Assembly: GCF_006442545.2 (NCBI RefSeq)
Contig: NZ_CP083953.1
Coordinates: 372,001 to 436,000 of the forward strand
Direction: 5' to 3'
DNA from: Mesorhizobium sp. B2-1-8
Lineage (GTDB): Bacteria; Pseudomonadota; Alphaproteobacteria; Rhizobiales; Rhizobiaceae
Length of the DNA stretch: 64,000 nt
Shown here piece after piece: positions 54,470 to 63,619 of the stretch. The stretch's first letter is position 1. The number at the start of each line of letters is the position of its first letter. The notes beneath the pieces are model-generated. The model saw nothing but the letters and a program-made list of their open reading frames with translations, was not told the DNA's origin and ran no database searches. The position numbers and the translations under genes were made by a program.

Positions 54470-55276
54470 ATGGACAAGTATCCAACCTATATAGCACCCA
54501 AGACACTGACAATTGCGCATGATCACACCACAGAGGGGTGTATCGGCACCTTCCGTAACGCGGAATACGAAGGCACGGACGCATATGGCATTATGATCAA
54601 CACACTTGATCTCGCCGAGCGCTCGGAAGAGAAGCTTCGCGCCCTGTTCAACTACGCTGGCGACAAGCCGGTCCTTGCAATGAACTACAGGGATCAGCGG
54701 CCCGATCTCCCGCCGATCACGGACGAGGAGATCGTCGAAAGCCTTATCGCATCGGTGCGTGCCGGGGCGGATATGGTGGACCTTATGGGGGACCTCTACG
54801 ACCCGTCCCCCATTGAACTCACGAGCGATGTGGCGGCGCTTGCCAAGCAGAAGGCGCTGGTCGAACGCATCCACGGCATGGGCGCGAAGGTCCTCGCATC
54901 CTCTCACACGTGGAAATTCATGACCACCGAAGAGACCATCGAGCACTTCCGCGCGCTGCAGTCGATCGGTGCCGACATGGTCAAGATTGCCATGTGCGCC
55001 AACAGTGAAGAAGAGGCGGACAGCGTCTTCCACACGACGATCTCTCTGCGCAGTGCTTTGAATATACCGTACATCTACATCTGCATGGGGCAATACGGCA
55101 AACGGCATCGCATGATGGCGCCGATGCTCGGCGCGGAATATGCGCTGTGCGTTCAGCAGTTCACGGCGGGCAGCCACAGGGAGCAGGTTCTGCTCCGAAG
55201 CGCTCGCGCCGTTTATTCCAATGTCGACTGGACCATGGCGCGGGACCCCGCGACCTCGACCATCGCGCCTTTCTGA
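54470..55276 (+). CDS. Type I 3-dehydroquinate dehydratase-like protein
   Basis: A 268-residue TIM-barrel protein with the type I dehydroquinase signature: ASSHTWKFMTTEETIEHF holds the catalytic-type His146, and GADMVKIAMCAN holds the Schiff-base-type Lys172. The loop following the lysine and the C-terminus differ from AroD (QQFTAGSHREQVLLR in place of the usual PGQ-type end), and the start IAPKTLTIAHDHTTEGCIG is not typical. In this catabolic setting it is more likely a dehydratase or aldolase for a quinate-like or deoxy-keto acid than a shikimate-pathway enzyme. Confidence 0.75.
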   Translation: MDKYPTYIAPKTLTIAHDHTTEGCIGTFRNAEYEGTDAYGIMINTLDLAERSEEKLRALFNYAGDKPVLAMNYRDQRPDLPPITDEEIVESLIASVRAGADMVDLMGDLYDPSPIELTSDVAALAKQKALVERIHGMGAKVLASSHTWKFMTTEETIEHFRALQSIGADMVKIAMCANSEEEADSVFHTTISLRSALNIPYIYICMGQYGKRHRMMAPMLGAEYALCVQQFTAGSHREQVLLRSARAVYSNVDWTMARDPATSTIAPF

Positions 55277-55317
55277 GCAAGCCGACGCTGGCGTGAGGGA
55301 TAGGGAGTTGAGTTCTC

Positions 55318-57042
55318 ATGGCCTTCGCATTGGCGGAGCCGGGCGGGCAAAACAATGATGTCGAGACGCTGCGATCCCGCCTTCGGGCAATCGTCGGCCC
55401 ACGGCATGTGCTTGTCGCGCCCCGTAAGCAGCGCCCTTTCGTCCGTGGCTACCGGTATGGAGACGGCATCGTAAACGCGGTTGTGCGTCCAGGCTCGCTT
55501 TTGGAGCTCTGGCGTGTCTTTAAGCTCTGCGTCGAGTTCGACCAGATCATCATCATGCAGGCGGCCAATACCGGGCTGAACGGCGGGTCGACGCCTTTCG
55601 GCGAGGGGTATGACCGCGGTATTGTCTTGGTCAGCGGCATACGGATCGATCGGATCGACCTTCTCGGAGGATGCCGCCAGGCACTCTGCTTCCCGGGTTC
55701 ACGGTTGCGATCGCTGGAACAACTGCTGGCCCCAGTGGGGCGGGAACCGCACTCCGTGCTCGGGTCGACGTCCATCGGTGCGACTGTCGTCGGGGGCATA
55801 TCCAATAATTCCGGTGGCGCGTTGCTGCGTCGAGGTCCCGCCTATACCCAACTGGCCCTGTACGCCCGAATAAACGAGAAGGGTGAGGCGGAACTCGTAA
55901 ACGAGCTCGGCATCCGGCTGGGCGACAGCGCTGAAGAAATTCTGGCGCGGCTCGACAACAAGGATTATTGCGACGACAATGTCATTTGGGACGATGGTCG
56001 GTTGGCATCGGATCCCGACTATGCGCGGATCGTCAGGGAAATAGACGAGGACACGCCGGCGAGGTTCAACAACGACCCACGCCTCCTCTTCGGAGCATCC
56101 GGTGCCGCAGGCAAGGTCTGCACCTTCGCCGTTCGGGTCGATACTTTCGAAAAGGCCACTGGCGATAGCGTTTTCTGCCTGGGCAGTGACGATTATTCCG
56201 TGCTGACGGACCTGCGGCGCTATCTTCTCACAACGTTTTCGCCGCTGCCCATTGCCTGCGAATATCTGAGCCGCGACGGCCATCATTTCGCGGCGAAGTA
56301 CGGGAAGGATGTCTATGCCTACCTCAAATATGTCGGCGCCAAGCGGATTTCACTCGCGCTCGACGCAAAGCGCTGGTTCGACGGGATCACCGAAAAGATG
56401 GGAATCGGAACCGCTATCTCCGATCGCATTTTTCAGTTCTTGTCTGATATCGCTCCGCCTCATCTCCCCGCGCGTCTGGCAGAGCTGTGCGGCAGATATG
56501 AGTATCATCTCTTCCTGCGGATCGAAAAGAATGCGGCGGCCGAGCTTCGTGGGCATCTGGCCGGGCTTCGCGCCTCTTCACGTCTGGACTTCTTCGAATG
56601 CACACCGAACGAGGCTGCATCCGCTTTCCGGCATCGATATGTGCTGGGCGCGGCCGCGGTTCGCTATCGGGCCGTTCATGCAGACAGAGTCGAGAATCTT
56701 GTGGCCCTGGATGTTGCCTTCCCCAGGAACACCCAGGATTGGCGAGACAACATCCCTACAGCGCTTAAAAGGGATATCGTCGCGCGGTTCCCCTGCGGGC
56801 ATTTCCTGTGCCACACATTCCACTACGACTACGCGGTCCGCACAGGTGCAGACTGGCTGGAGGTGGAGCGCGGCCTCGTCCGGCATTTCACCGAACGTGG
56901 CGCGGAAGTGCCGTCCGAGCACAATGTCGGGCACATGTACGTCGCGAAAGCCGCCTTGGTCCGGCACTACCTGAGCCTGGATCCGACCAATTCGATGAAC
57001 CCGGGAATCGGCGGGGCAAGCAAGAAGCGAAACTGGGCGTAG
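55318..57042 (+). CDS. FAD-dependent D-lactate dehydrogenase-like protein (Dld type)
   Basis: A 574-residue protein, matching the roughly 571 of E. coli quinone-dependent Dld in length and layout: RSRLRAIVGPRHVLVAPRKQ at the N-terminus, VVRPGSLLELWRVFKLCVEF and IIIMQAANTGLNGGSTPFG in the FAD domain, and HFLCHTFHYDYAVRTGADW near the C-terminus. It would oxidise D-lactate or a related 2-hydroxy acid at the membrane and deliver electrons to quinone. Within this cluster it may handle a lactate-like fragment. It starts 41 bases after the dehydroquinase-like gene. Confidence 0.88.
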   Translation: MAFALAEPGGQNNDVETLRSRLRAIVGPRHVLVAPRKQRPFVRGYRYGDGIVNAVVRPGSLLELWRVFKLCVEFDQIIIMQAANTGLNGGSTPFGEGYDRGIVLVSGIRIDRIDLLGGCRQALCFPGSRLRSLEQLLAPVGREPHSVLGSTSIGATVVGGISNNSGGALLRRGPAYTQLALYARINEKGEAELVNELGIRLGDSAEEILARLDNKDYCDDNVIWDDGRLASDPDYARIVREIDEDTPARFNNDPRLLFGASGAAGKVCTFAVRVDTFEKATGDSVFCLGSDDYSVLTDLRRYLLTTFSPLPIACEYLSRDGHHFAAKYGKDVYAYLKYVGAKRISLALDAKRWFDGITEKMGIGTAISDRIFQFLSDIAPPHLPARLAELCGRYEYHLFLRIEKNAAAELRGHLAGLRASSRLDFFECTPNEAASAFRHRYVLGAAAVRYRAVHADRVENLVALDVAFPRNTQDWRDNIPTALKRDIVARFPCGHFLCHTFHYDYAVRTGADWLEVERGLVRHFTERGAEVPSEHNVGHMYVAKAALVRHYLSLDPTNSMNPGIGGASKKRNWA

Positions 57043-57136
57043 GTGGGAGTTCCCTGTGCCGGAGCGGGCGTGCGTCCCCGCTCATCATTCTAGAACGATG
57101 CCATTGTCAGACAGCAGGTACCAAGGAGTGTCACAA

Positions 57137-57889
57137 ATGAATTTCGCCAACAGAACCGCAGTCATCACCGGAGCATGCGGGGGCATCGGGAGGGCACTTT
57201 GCAGCCAGTTTGCAGCAGCGGGAGTTCGCGTGGCTGCCACCGACGTCAATTCGCAGGTTCTCGAGAAGGCACAATCTGAGTGGCGCAAGGGCGGCCTGGA
57301 TATTCAGGGGTACGTTTTGGACGTCACATCTCGCGAGAGCGTCGAATCGGTCGTTGGCGCGATCGAACGTGACTTTGGAAAGATCGACATCCTCATCAAC
57401 AACGCCGGCGCATGGGAACATCTGGATTCGCAGGGCCAGCATTTTCTGGAGACGATGCCGGAGGAACAGTGGTTACGAATCATCGAGATCAATCTCTACG
57501 GAACGATCCGCTGCATGCAGGCTGTTCTGGCAGGGATGGTAGCCCGGCGATACGGACGCATCCTCAACATCAGCTCGATAGCGGGTCTGGTCGGGCTACC
57601 CGGATATGCGGACTATTCGGCGGCAAAGGCCGCGATCACCATGCTCACTAAGACGGTCAGTATGGAAAATGCCAAGCGTGGCATTACGGCCAACTGCGTC
57701 TCCCCCGGTATGATTGCGAGCGGTCCGGTCGCTCCCAACGATGGCACATGGCTTGGTCGTGATGGAGCGCCTGATGAAGTTGCGCGCGCTGTCCTGTTCC
57801 TGGCTGCAGATGAGTCAAGCTACATAACGGGAGTTGATTTCCCGGTAGATGGCGGGCGGGTCCTCGGTCCGCACGGAGCGACGATGTAA
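57137..57889 (+). CDS. Short-chain dehydrogenase/reductase
   Basis: A 250-residue classical SDR: TGACGGIG (11-18) binds the nucleotide, NNAG (88-91), Ser146/147 (NISSIAG) and Tyr160-x3-Lys164 (YSAAK) form the active site. Asp37 after the second beta strand (ATDVN) suggests NAD(H) preference. The ATG at 57137 has AAGGAG upstream; the longer frame from 57056 is non-coding. Substrate unknown; alcohol or ketone of a cyclic or sugar-like compound. Confidence 0.9.
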   Translation: MNFANRTAVITGACGGIGRALCSQFAAAGVRVAATDVNSQVLEKAQSEWRKGGLDIQGYVLDVTSRESVESVVGAIERDFGKIDILINNAGAWEHLDSQGQHFLETMPEEQWLRIIEINLYGTIRCMQAVLAGMVARRYGRILNISSIAGLVGLPGYADYSAAKAAITMLTKTVSMENAKRGITANCVSPGMIASGPVAPNDGTWLGRDGAPDEVARAVLFLAADESSYITGVDFPVDGGRVLGPHGATM

Positions 57890-57989
57890 AGCGGCCGCTG
57901 TCGGACGGTCCCCCGTTTGGGCGAAACGCAAACCCAAGACGCCACTCCGTCGCAGTCGGACACGCACAGCACGTTCCACTGTTCGTATC

Positions 57990-58007
57990 CGATCACTAAC
58001 GCGCGAT
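57990..58007 (-). promoter_or_regulatory. Candidate DeoR-type site before second SDR gene
   Basis: On the minus strand GCGTTAGTGATCG matches the core GCGATAGTGATTG of the paired sites at 48.7/49.1 kb at 11 of 13 positions (12 of 18 over the whole site). It lies 59 bases before the SDR ATG, in a 176-base gap that is the largest break in this run. Confidence 0.4.
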
Positions 58008-58065
58008 ATATTGATCGATAACAGAATGTGAGCTAGGCTGCCCAAGCTTTGATGAGAGAGGGACG

Positions 58066-58953
58066 ATGGCAGGGTACAAGCGCCGCGTGGTTACGATCAC
58101 GGGAGGAACGAGTGGCATCGGCCTGGCCATCGCGAAGCGCCACCTGTCCGCCGGAGACAGCGTGGTCATAGGCAGTCTGGACGTGACGGAGTTCACCCCG
58201 GGCAGTCTCCACCTCGCCCCGAATCGGGCACGCTTTCTTCGTGTCGACGTCGGCCGCGCCGAGGACGTGGAAGCCTTGGTAAGTTACACGCTCGCGGAAT
58301 TTGGTCGGCTTGACGTCATGGTCAACAATGCCGGGATAGGCGATGGCGGACTGCTGGTTCGCGATTTCGACCACGAACGCATGCGGCGGGTGAACGCTGT
58401 GCTGTTCGAGGGCGTCGCGCTCGGTATGAAGCACGCCGCGCGCGTGATGGTTCCCCAGGGCTCTGGATCCATCATCAACATTTCCAGCATAGCCGGGATA
58501 GCGACCCACATTAATTCCGACCACATCTACAGCGCGGCGAAAGCAGCCGTCGTGCATCTGACAAAGACGGCCTCGCTCGAGCTGGCCGCAGCAAACGTGC
58601 GTGTCAACTGCATCTGCCCCGGATACATCGCGACACCTCTCTTCGGACGGGATTTGGGGCTGACAGGCGAGGCGCTTGAGGGATCGGTCGAGGTCGCGCT
58701 CGAGGTGTTCTCCGACATGCAGCCCCTGCGTCGCGCAGGACGGCCGGAGGACATAGCTGCGGCATGTTTCTGGCTCTCGTCGGGCGAGGCGAGTTTTGTG
58801 ACCGGCCATGCCCTGGTGGTCGACGGAGGCGCAAGTGTGGGAAACTGGGAACCCGAACGCGGGCGCGGTCACGCGATCGATCTTGCGATGGAGAAGATCA
58901 ACAAGAACAAGCGGGAAGGCAGCGCCGGCATTGATGCGAAAATGCGCAGCTAG
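58066..58953 (+). CDS. Short-chain dehydrogenase/reductase with C-terminal extension
   Basis: A 295-residue SDR, about 40 residues longer than usual. TGGTSGIG (12-19), NNAG (87-90), Ser140/141 and Tyr155-x3-Lys159 (YSAAK) are intact. The extra C-terminus after VVDGGASVGNWEPERG is charged (LAMEKINKNKREGSAG) and of unknown role. The start MAGYKRRVVTITGG follows GAGAGGGA. Substrate unknown. Confidence 0.9.
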   Translation: MAGYKRRVVTITGGTSGIGLAIAKRHLSAGDSVVIGSLDVTEFTPGSLHLAPNRARFLRVDVGRAEDVEALVSYTLAEFGRLDVMVNNAGIGDGGLLVRDFDHERMRRVNAVLFEGVALGMKHAARVMVPQGSGSIINISSIAGIATHINSDHIYSAAKAAVVHLTKTASLELAAANVRVNCICPGYIATPLFGRDLGLTGEALEGSVEVALEVFSDMQPLRRAGRPEDIAAACFWLSSGEASFVTGHALVVDGGASVGNWEPERGRGHAIDLAMEKINKNKREGSAGIDAKMRS

Positions 58954-59019
58954 AGCATTTGGCACGGGGTGGAATCACCTGCTGTCGCACATCCTTCCTG
59001 GAGATAAGCTGGAGGAAAA

Positions 59020-59790
59020 ATGGCCGAAGGTCGCGTAAGCCTTGAAGGAAAGGTCGCATTGATCACCGGTGCGGTGGGTGCAATCGGCACTGCGTCCGCC
59101 AGGCTTCTTGCAAAAAGGGGCGCGCGTATCGTCGCGGTAGATCGCCCCGGCACCGATTTTTCTTTGTTCAGATCCGCCCTGGCAGGCGCGAGCATCGTCA
59201 CGTTCGAGGCGGATGTGACGGTGGAGGAGCAGGTGGCGGCCTACGTCGCATACGCGATCGGGTCTTTCGGCGGCCGCATCGACATCTTCTTCAACAATGC
59301 TGGCATAGAGGGCCCGGTGAAACCGATCCATGAACTGTCGCTGGCGGAACTCCGACGGGTGATGTCCGTCAATGTCGAAGGCGTGTTCCTGGGCCTCAGA
59401 CACGTGATGCCGGTCATGATCGCTCAGCGCTCCGGGAGCATCATAAACTCGTCGAGCGCGGTCGGACTCGCAGGAGCGCCGGACATCTCGGCCTATGTGG
59501 CCAGCAAACACGCAGTTCTCGGGCTCACGCGCAGTGCCGCTCTTGAGGTCGCCGGCAAGGGCGTGCGCGTCAACTGCATCAACCCGGGGCCAATCCGCAG
59601 CAGAATGATCGACTCACTCGATGGCAGCTACGGGACCGACGAGGCGCAAGGCGCTGCCAACATTCCCCTCGGTCGCTACGGTTTGCCTGACGAAGTGGCA
59701 GGGATCGTGGGCTTTCTGGCATCTGACGAAGCCAGCTACGTCACCGGATCGCATCACCTCATAGATGGCGGACGCCACGCGCGAATCTAG
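59020..59790 (+). CDS. Short-chain dehydrogenase/reductase
   Basis: A 256-residue SDR. The nucleotide loop reads TGAVGAIG (16-23), with Ala replacing the usual Gly in the GxG part, which may weaken cofactor binding. NNAG (92-95), Ser144-146 and Tyr159-x3-Lys163 (YVASK) are present, and the end SYVTGSHHLIDGGRHARI is standard. It has GGAGG upstream of the ATG and lies 66 bases after the previous SDR gene. Confidence 0.9.
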   Translation: MAEGRVSLEGKVALITGAVGAIGTASARLLAKRGARIVAVDRPGTDFSLFRSALAGASIVTFEADVTVEEQVAAYVAYAIGSFGGRIDIFFNNAGIEGPVKPIHELSLAELRRVMSVNVEGVFLGLRHVMPVMIAQRSGSIINSSSAVGLAGAPDISAYVASKHAVLGLTRSAALEVAGKGVRVNCINPGPIRSRMIDSLDGSYGTDEAQGAANIPLGRYGLPDEVAGIVGFLASDEASYVTGSHHLIDGGRHARI

Positions 59791-59856
59791 AATCTCGTCC
59801 CTGTGGATCCAGAATGAGACTTAAGCTCCCCAGCGGCACTATCAAGGAACGGTTCA

Positions 59857-60546
59857 ATGGCATTGGCAGGCGACGGTCTTCTGGGGCTTTGGTTTGATAT
59901 TGCTCCCGATCGGCTTGACGACTTCTATGAGTGGCACAATCGCGAGCACATTCCTGAACGTCTGGGAAACGCAGGCTTTCTGTCCGGTCGCCGCTTCAAG
60001 GCTCTGCGTGCCGAACGTCAATTCATGGTTCTCTACGAAACGCGCAGCCCAGATACCGTTTCAGGCCCGGAGTACATGAACTGCATCCGCTTCGAAAGCG
60101 AATGGTCCCTGCGCCACGATCTCATCAACAATAGCCGAGCAATCTTTCGAGTGCTCTGTGCCTATGGGCATGGCCAGGGCGGCTCAGCCCTGTCGATACG
60201 ATTCACGGTGGAGACCGGACGGGAAGCAGAAATGCGGCGCCTGCTGGCGCACGGGATTCTTCCAGCCTTGGCCGATGTGCCCGGAATTGCAAGCGCGCGC
60301 CTTCTGCGTATCGACCAGCGCGCAATGCACGCGTCTGCCAATCAGGGCATCCAGTTCAAAGTTGAACCCGGCCAGGAAATTGGACCTGACTGGTTGATCG
60401 TCATGGAAGGCAACCAAGACCCGGAGCCGCTGGACAGCGTGGGCGCCGCGGAAATCAGCGACGAACTGCTTGCTTCAGCAGGAGCCGAAGGCCGCGCTCG
60501 TAGGGGCCTTTACTCATTCCAATACGGACTGACGCGCCATGGTTGA
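59857..60546 (+). CDS. Unrecognised protein, possibly two-repeat dimeric alpha/beta barrel
   Basis: A 229-residue soluble protein. The N-terminal half begins LLGLWFDIAPDRLDDFYEWH and has NREHIPERLGNAGFLSGRRF, a pattern seen in EthD/DUF4286-like ferredoxin-fold domains; the second half SALSIRFTVETGREAEMRRL may be a second copy of that fold. No catalytic residues can be named with confidence (the EWHNREHIPER His residues are the best candidates). It sits between SDR and quinone-oxidoreductase genes and is probably in their operon. Function unknown. Confidence 0.7.
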   Translation: MALAGDGLLGLWFDIAPDRLDDFYEWHNREHIPERLGNAGFLSGRRFKALRAERQFMVLYETRSPDTVSGPEYMNCIRFESEWSLRHDLINNSRAIFRVLCAYGHGQGGSALSIRFTVETGREAEMRRLLAHGILPALADVPGIASARLLRIDQRAMHASANQGIQFKVEPGQEIGPDWLIVMEGNQDPEPLDSVGAAEISDELLASAGAEGRARRGLYSFQYGLTRHG

Positions 60547-60593
60547 GCGCTCGAGGCCGACAATCGATCCTCTGGCGTGGAAGTGACAAAGAC

Positions 60594-61592
60594 ATGCCCG
60601 ACCGCGACACAGCCGACATGCTCGCCGTTGAGATTTCGCAATCCGGCCCGCCTGAAGTGTTGAAACCTGTGCGACGCCCCCGGCCCCACCCGGGCGCAGG
60701 CGAAGTGCTCATCCGCGTCGCAGCAGCTGGTGTAAATCGACCTGACGTCCTCCAGCGAAAGGGGTTGTATCCACCTCCCGACGGAGCATCCGATTTGCCT
60801 GGTCTCGAGGTTTCAGGCGAGATAGTTGCCGTGTCGCCGGGCGTCGAGTGGCCGCGCGTGGGGAATGCGGTCTGCGCCCTCGTCAACGGAGGCGGCTACG
60901 CGGAGTACGTCTCCGCCCCGGCCGTCCAGTGTTTGCCAGTTCCAGCGGGTCTCTCGCTGGTCGAAGCGGCAGCCCTTCCAGAGACATGCTTTACGGTTTG
61001 GGCCAACGTGTTCCAGCAGTGCGCCCTGCAGCCGAAAGAAGTGTTCCTGGTGCATGGCGGCGCAAGCGGTATCGGTACGACCGCGATCCAGATTTGCACT
61101 GCGATGGGTGCCCGAGTGTTCGCTACGGCTTCGACGGATGAAAAGTGCGCGACCTGTGTTTCCCTTGGTGCAGAATACGCAATCAACTATAACAAAGCTG
61201 ACTTTGTTGAAGAGATTCTGTCACGCACGTGCGGAGCTGATGTGATCCTGGATATGGTCGGCGGCGATTACACCGCTCGGAACCTGAAGCTTCTCCGAAG
61301 AAAAGGCCGGATGTCCCAGATATATTTTCTTAGAGGTAGCCGAGTTCAAATAGATCTTACGGACATATTGTCGAAGCAACTGGTTGTGACTGGCGGAACT
61401 CTGCGTGTGCGCAGCAGAGAGGACAAGCGAGTCCTCGCAACCGCTCTGAAAGAGAACGTCTGGCCGATCATAGAGCGTGGGGATTTCAAGCCTCTCATTC
61501 ACGAAGTATTTCCTCTTGCCCAAGCTAGCGATGCACACCGATTTATGGAATCGGACAAGCATATTGGCAAGATTGTACTCAACGCTGGTTGA
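60594..61592 (+). CDS. NAD(P)H quinone oxidoreductase-like protein (MDR family, zinc-free)
   Basis: A 332-residue medium-chain reductase: PRPHPGAGEVLIRVAAAGVNRPDVLQ at the N-terminus, the cofactor loop VHGGASGIGTTAIQI near residue 150, and KHIGKIVL at the end. No structural or catalytic zinc cysteines are seen, which places it with PIG3/quinone oxidoreductase rather than alcohol dehydrogenase. I use the ATG at 60594 (MPDRDTADMLAVEIS); a TTG at 60543 extends it into the previous gene. Enoyl reduction or quinone reduction are the likely roles. Confidence 0.85.
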   Translation: MPDRDTADMLAVEISQSGPPEVLKPVRRPRPHPGAGEVLIRVAAAGVNRPDVLQRKGLYPPPDGASDLPGLEVSGEIVAVSPGVEWPRVGNAVCALVNGGGYAEYVSAPAVQCLPVPAGLSLVEAAALPETCFTVWANVFQQCALQPKEVFLVHGGASGIGTTAIQICTAMGARVFATASTDEKCATCVSLGAEYAINYNKADFVEEILSRTCGADVILDMVGGDYTARNLKLLRRKGRMSQIYFLRGSRVQIDLTDILSKQLVVTGGTLRVRSREDKRVLATALKENVWPIIERGDFKPLIHEVFPLAQASDAHRFMESDKHIGKIVLNAG

Positions 61593-61651
61593 TATCCGCG
61601 TGTGTCCTATGCGGTCAAGGGATGAACAATGCCAAATGATGAGTTGCTGAC

Positions 61652-62395
61652 TTGCCAACCGCATTGATCACGGGAGCTTCTTCGGGGCTGGGGCAACACT
61701 TCGCAAGGTTGCTCGGGTCCAGAAGCTTCACTGTTGTGGTTGCGGCCCGGCGCACGGATGAACTGCACACCTTGGCTGCCGAGATCGAGGCTCGTGGAGG
61801 CGTCGCCCACCCTGTCTCGCTCGACGTAACGGATCCGCGGTCCGTCAACGCTGCCTTTTCGGTGATTGACGATTTGGGGTTGCACATCGATGTCGTCGTC
61901 AACAATGCGGGTCTTTCCGACATGAAGCCAGCGTTGGACGTGTCGGCCAACGAATGGGACGTGGTCATGGCCACCAATCTCAAGGGTGTGTTCCTGGTGG
62001 CCCAGGCAGCCGCCCGAAAAATGGAAGCGCACGGGAAAGGCGGTTCGATCATCAACATCGGCTCCATTCTCGGGCACCGCGTTGCAGGCTCTCTGGCGAG
62101 CTACGCCACGAGCAAAGCGGGCGTCGTGCACCTCACCGAGGCTCTCGCCCTCGAATGGGCACGCCACGGCATCCGGGTGAACTCCCTATGCCCCGGGTAT
62201 ATCGAAACCGATCTCAACCGAGCATTCTTCGCAAGCGAAGCCGGGCTGGCCCTCCTCAAGCGGATACCCCAGCGCCGCCTGGGGAAAATGGAAGATCTCG
62301 ACGGAGCACTGCTTCTGCTGGCGACGGAGGCGGGCCGATACATCACAGGCTCATCGATCGTCGTCGACGGCGGCCATCTCGTCTCATCGCTTTAG
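61652..62395 (+). CDS. Short-chain dehydrogenase/reductase, TTG start
   Basis: A 247-residue SDR: TGASSGLG (7-14), NNAG (84-87), Ser138 and Tyr151-x3-Lys155 (YATSK). The only usable start is TTG at 61652: in-frame stops (TGA at 61637 and 61640) lie just upstream, and GATGAG sits 8 bases before it. A six-codon ATG mini-frame (61622-61639) ends right ahead. It is next to the acyl-CoA dehydrogenase, so beta-oxidation-like hydroxyacyl or keto steps are possible. The upstream stop codons show that no longer form exists. Confidence 0.88.
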   Translation: MPTALITGASSGLGQHFARLLGSRSFTVVVAARRTDELHTLAAEIEARGGVAHPVSLDVTDPRSVNAAFSVIDDLGLHIDVVVNNAGLSDMKPALDVSANEWDVVMATNLKGVFLVAQAAARKMEAHGKGGSIINIGSILGHRVAGSLASYATSKAGVVHLTEALALEWARHGIRVNSLCPGYIETDLNRAFFASEAGLALLKRIPQRRLGKMEDLDGALLLLATEAGRYITGSSIVVDGGHLVSSL

Positions 62396-62403
62396 GATTG
62401 GAC

Positions 62404-63609
62404 ATGGATTTCAAGATCAGCCCTCATATTGAAGACTTTCGGAGCCGCGTCGCGACTTTCATTAATCAACATGCTGTTCCACTCGAGGCTGATCGCGCCA
62501 GCTACGACGCGCACGACAACATCAGAATCGACGTTCTGGATCGCTTGCGTGTGAAAGCGCGCGCCGAAGGGCTCTGGTGCCTGCAGCTCAAGCCGGAGAC
62601 CGGCGGGCAAGGTCTTGGAAAAGTCGGTATAGCAATCTGCTACGAAGCGATGAACAGGTCGATTTTCGGACCGGTGATCTTCAATTCGGCCGCGCCAGAT
62701 GACGGCAACATGATGCTTCTGGAAGCGGTCGCAACCGATGCGCAGAAGGAGCGGTGGCTGAAGCCGATCGTCGAGGGACGTATCCGCTCGTCGTTCGCAA
62801 TGACCGAGCCGATGCCTGGTGGCGCTTCCGATCCCGCGATGATTCGCACAACAGCGCAGAAACGGGGCGGCAAGTACACGATCACCGGCGGGAAATGGTT
62901 CATCACCGGGGCCGAGGAGGCGCAGCACTTCATTCTCATAGCTAAGACTTCGGACGATCCCCGTAAAGGCCTGACGGCTTTTCTGTTCGATCGGGATCAG
63001 CCGGGCTGGCGCATCGAACGTCGCATCCCGATCATGGGGCCTGAGGAACACGGTGGCCACTGCGAGCTCGTCTTCGACGCTCTGGAGGTTCCAGAGGAGA
63101 ACATCTTGATGAAAGAGGGCGACGGGCTCAAGGCGGCCCAGATCAGGCTCGGGCCTGCACGGCTCACACACTGCATGCGATGGCTCGGGCTATCGAAGCG
63201 CTGTGTCGAGATCGCCCAGGCCTATGCAGCCTAACGGACAGGATTCGGTGTCCGCCTCGCGGATCGGGAATCAATCAAGATGATGATCGGCGATCTTGCC
63301 ATGAAGATCGAGATCGGACGGATGCTGGTGATGAAGGCAGCATGGGCCCTCGATCAGGGTTCCTTCGCCCGCAAGGAAGTCTCCATGGCGAAGATCCACG
63401 TCGCCAATCTCCTTCACCAGGCCGCAGACGCGGCAATCCAGATCAACGGGGCCCGTGGCTACTCCAAGGACACCGTGCTTGAATGGATATACCGCTATGC
63501 GCGGCAGGCACGTCTCGTCGATGGCGCCGACGAAGTCCACAAGATGGTGCTGAACAACCACTTCGTCGCGGAGGGCAATAACTTCTGGAGCTGGCCCGTA
63601 GCCGGATAG
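62404..63609 (+). pseudogene. Acyl-CoA dehydrogenase interrupted by one in-frame stop
   Basis: The reading frame is that of a normal 401-residue acyl-CoA dehydrogenase, starting MDFKISPHIEDFRSRVATFI, with FAMTEPMPGGASDPAMI (FAD/acyl contact) and ITGGKWFITGAEEAQHF. At 63232-63234 a TAA stands where the family has Glu (AYAA-stop-RTGFGVRLADRES). The same frame continues without loss to 63609 (INGARGYSKDTVLEWIYRYAR). A single base change from GAA would produce this, so the break is recent or a sequencing error; no frameshift is needed. The truncated product lacks the C-terminal helical domain and should be inactive. Confidence 0.88.
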
Positions 63610-63619
63610 GGAGAGCAGC

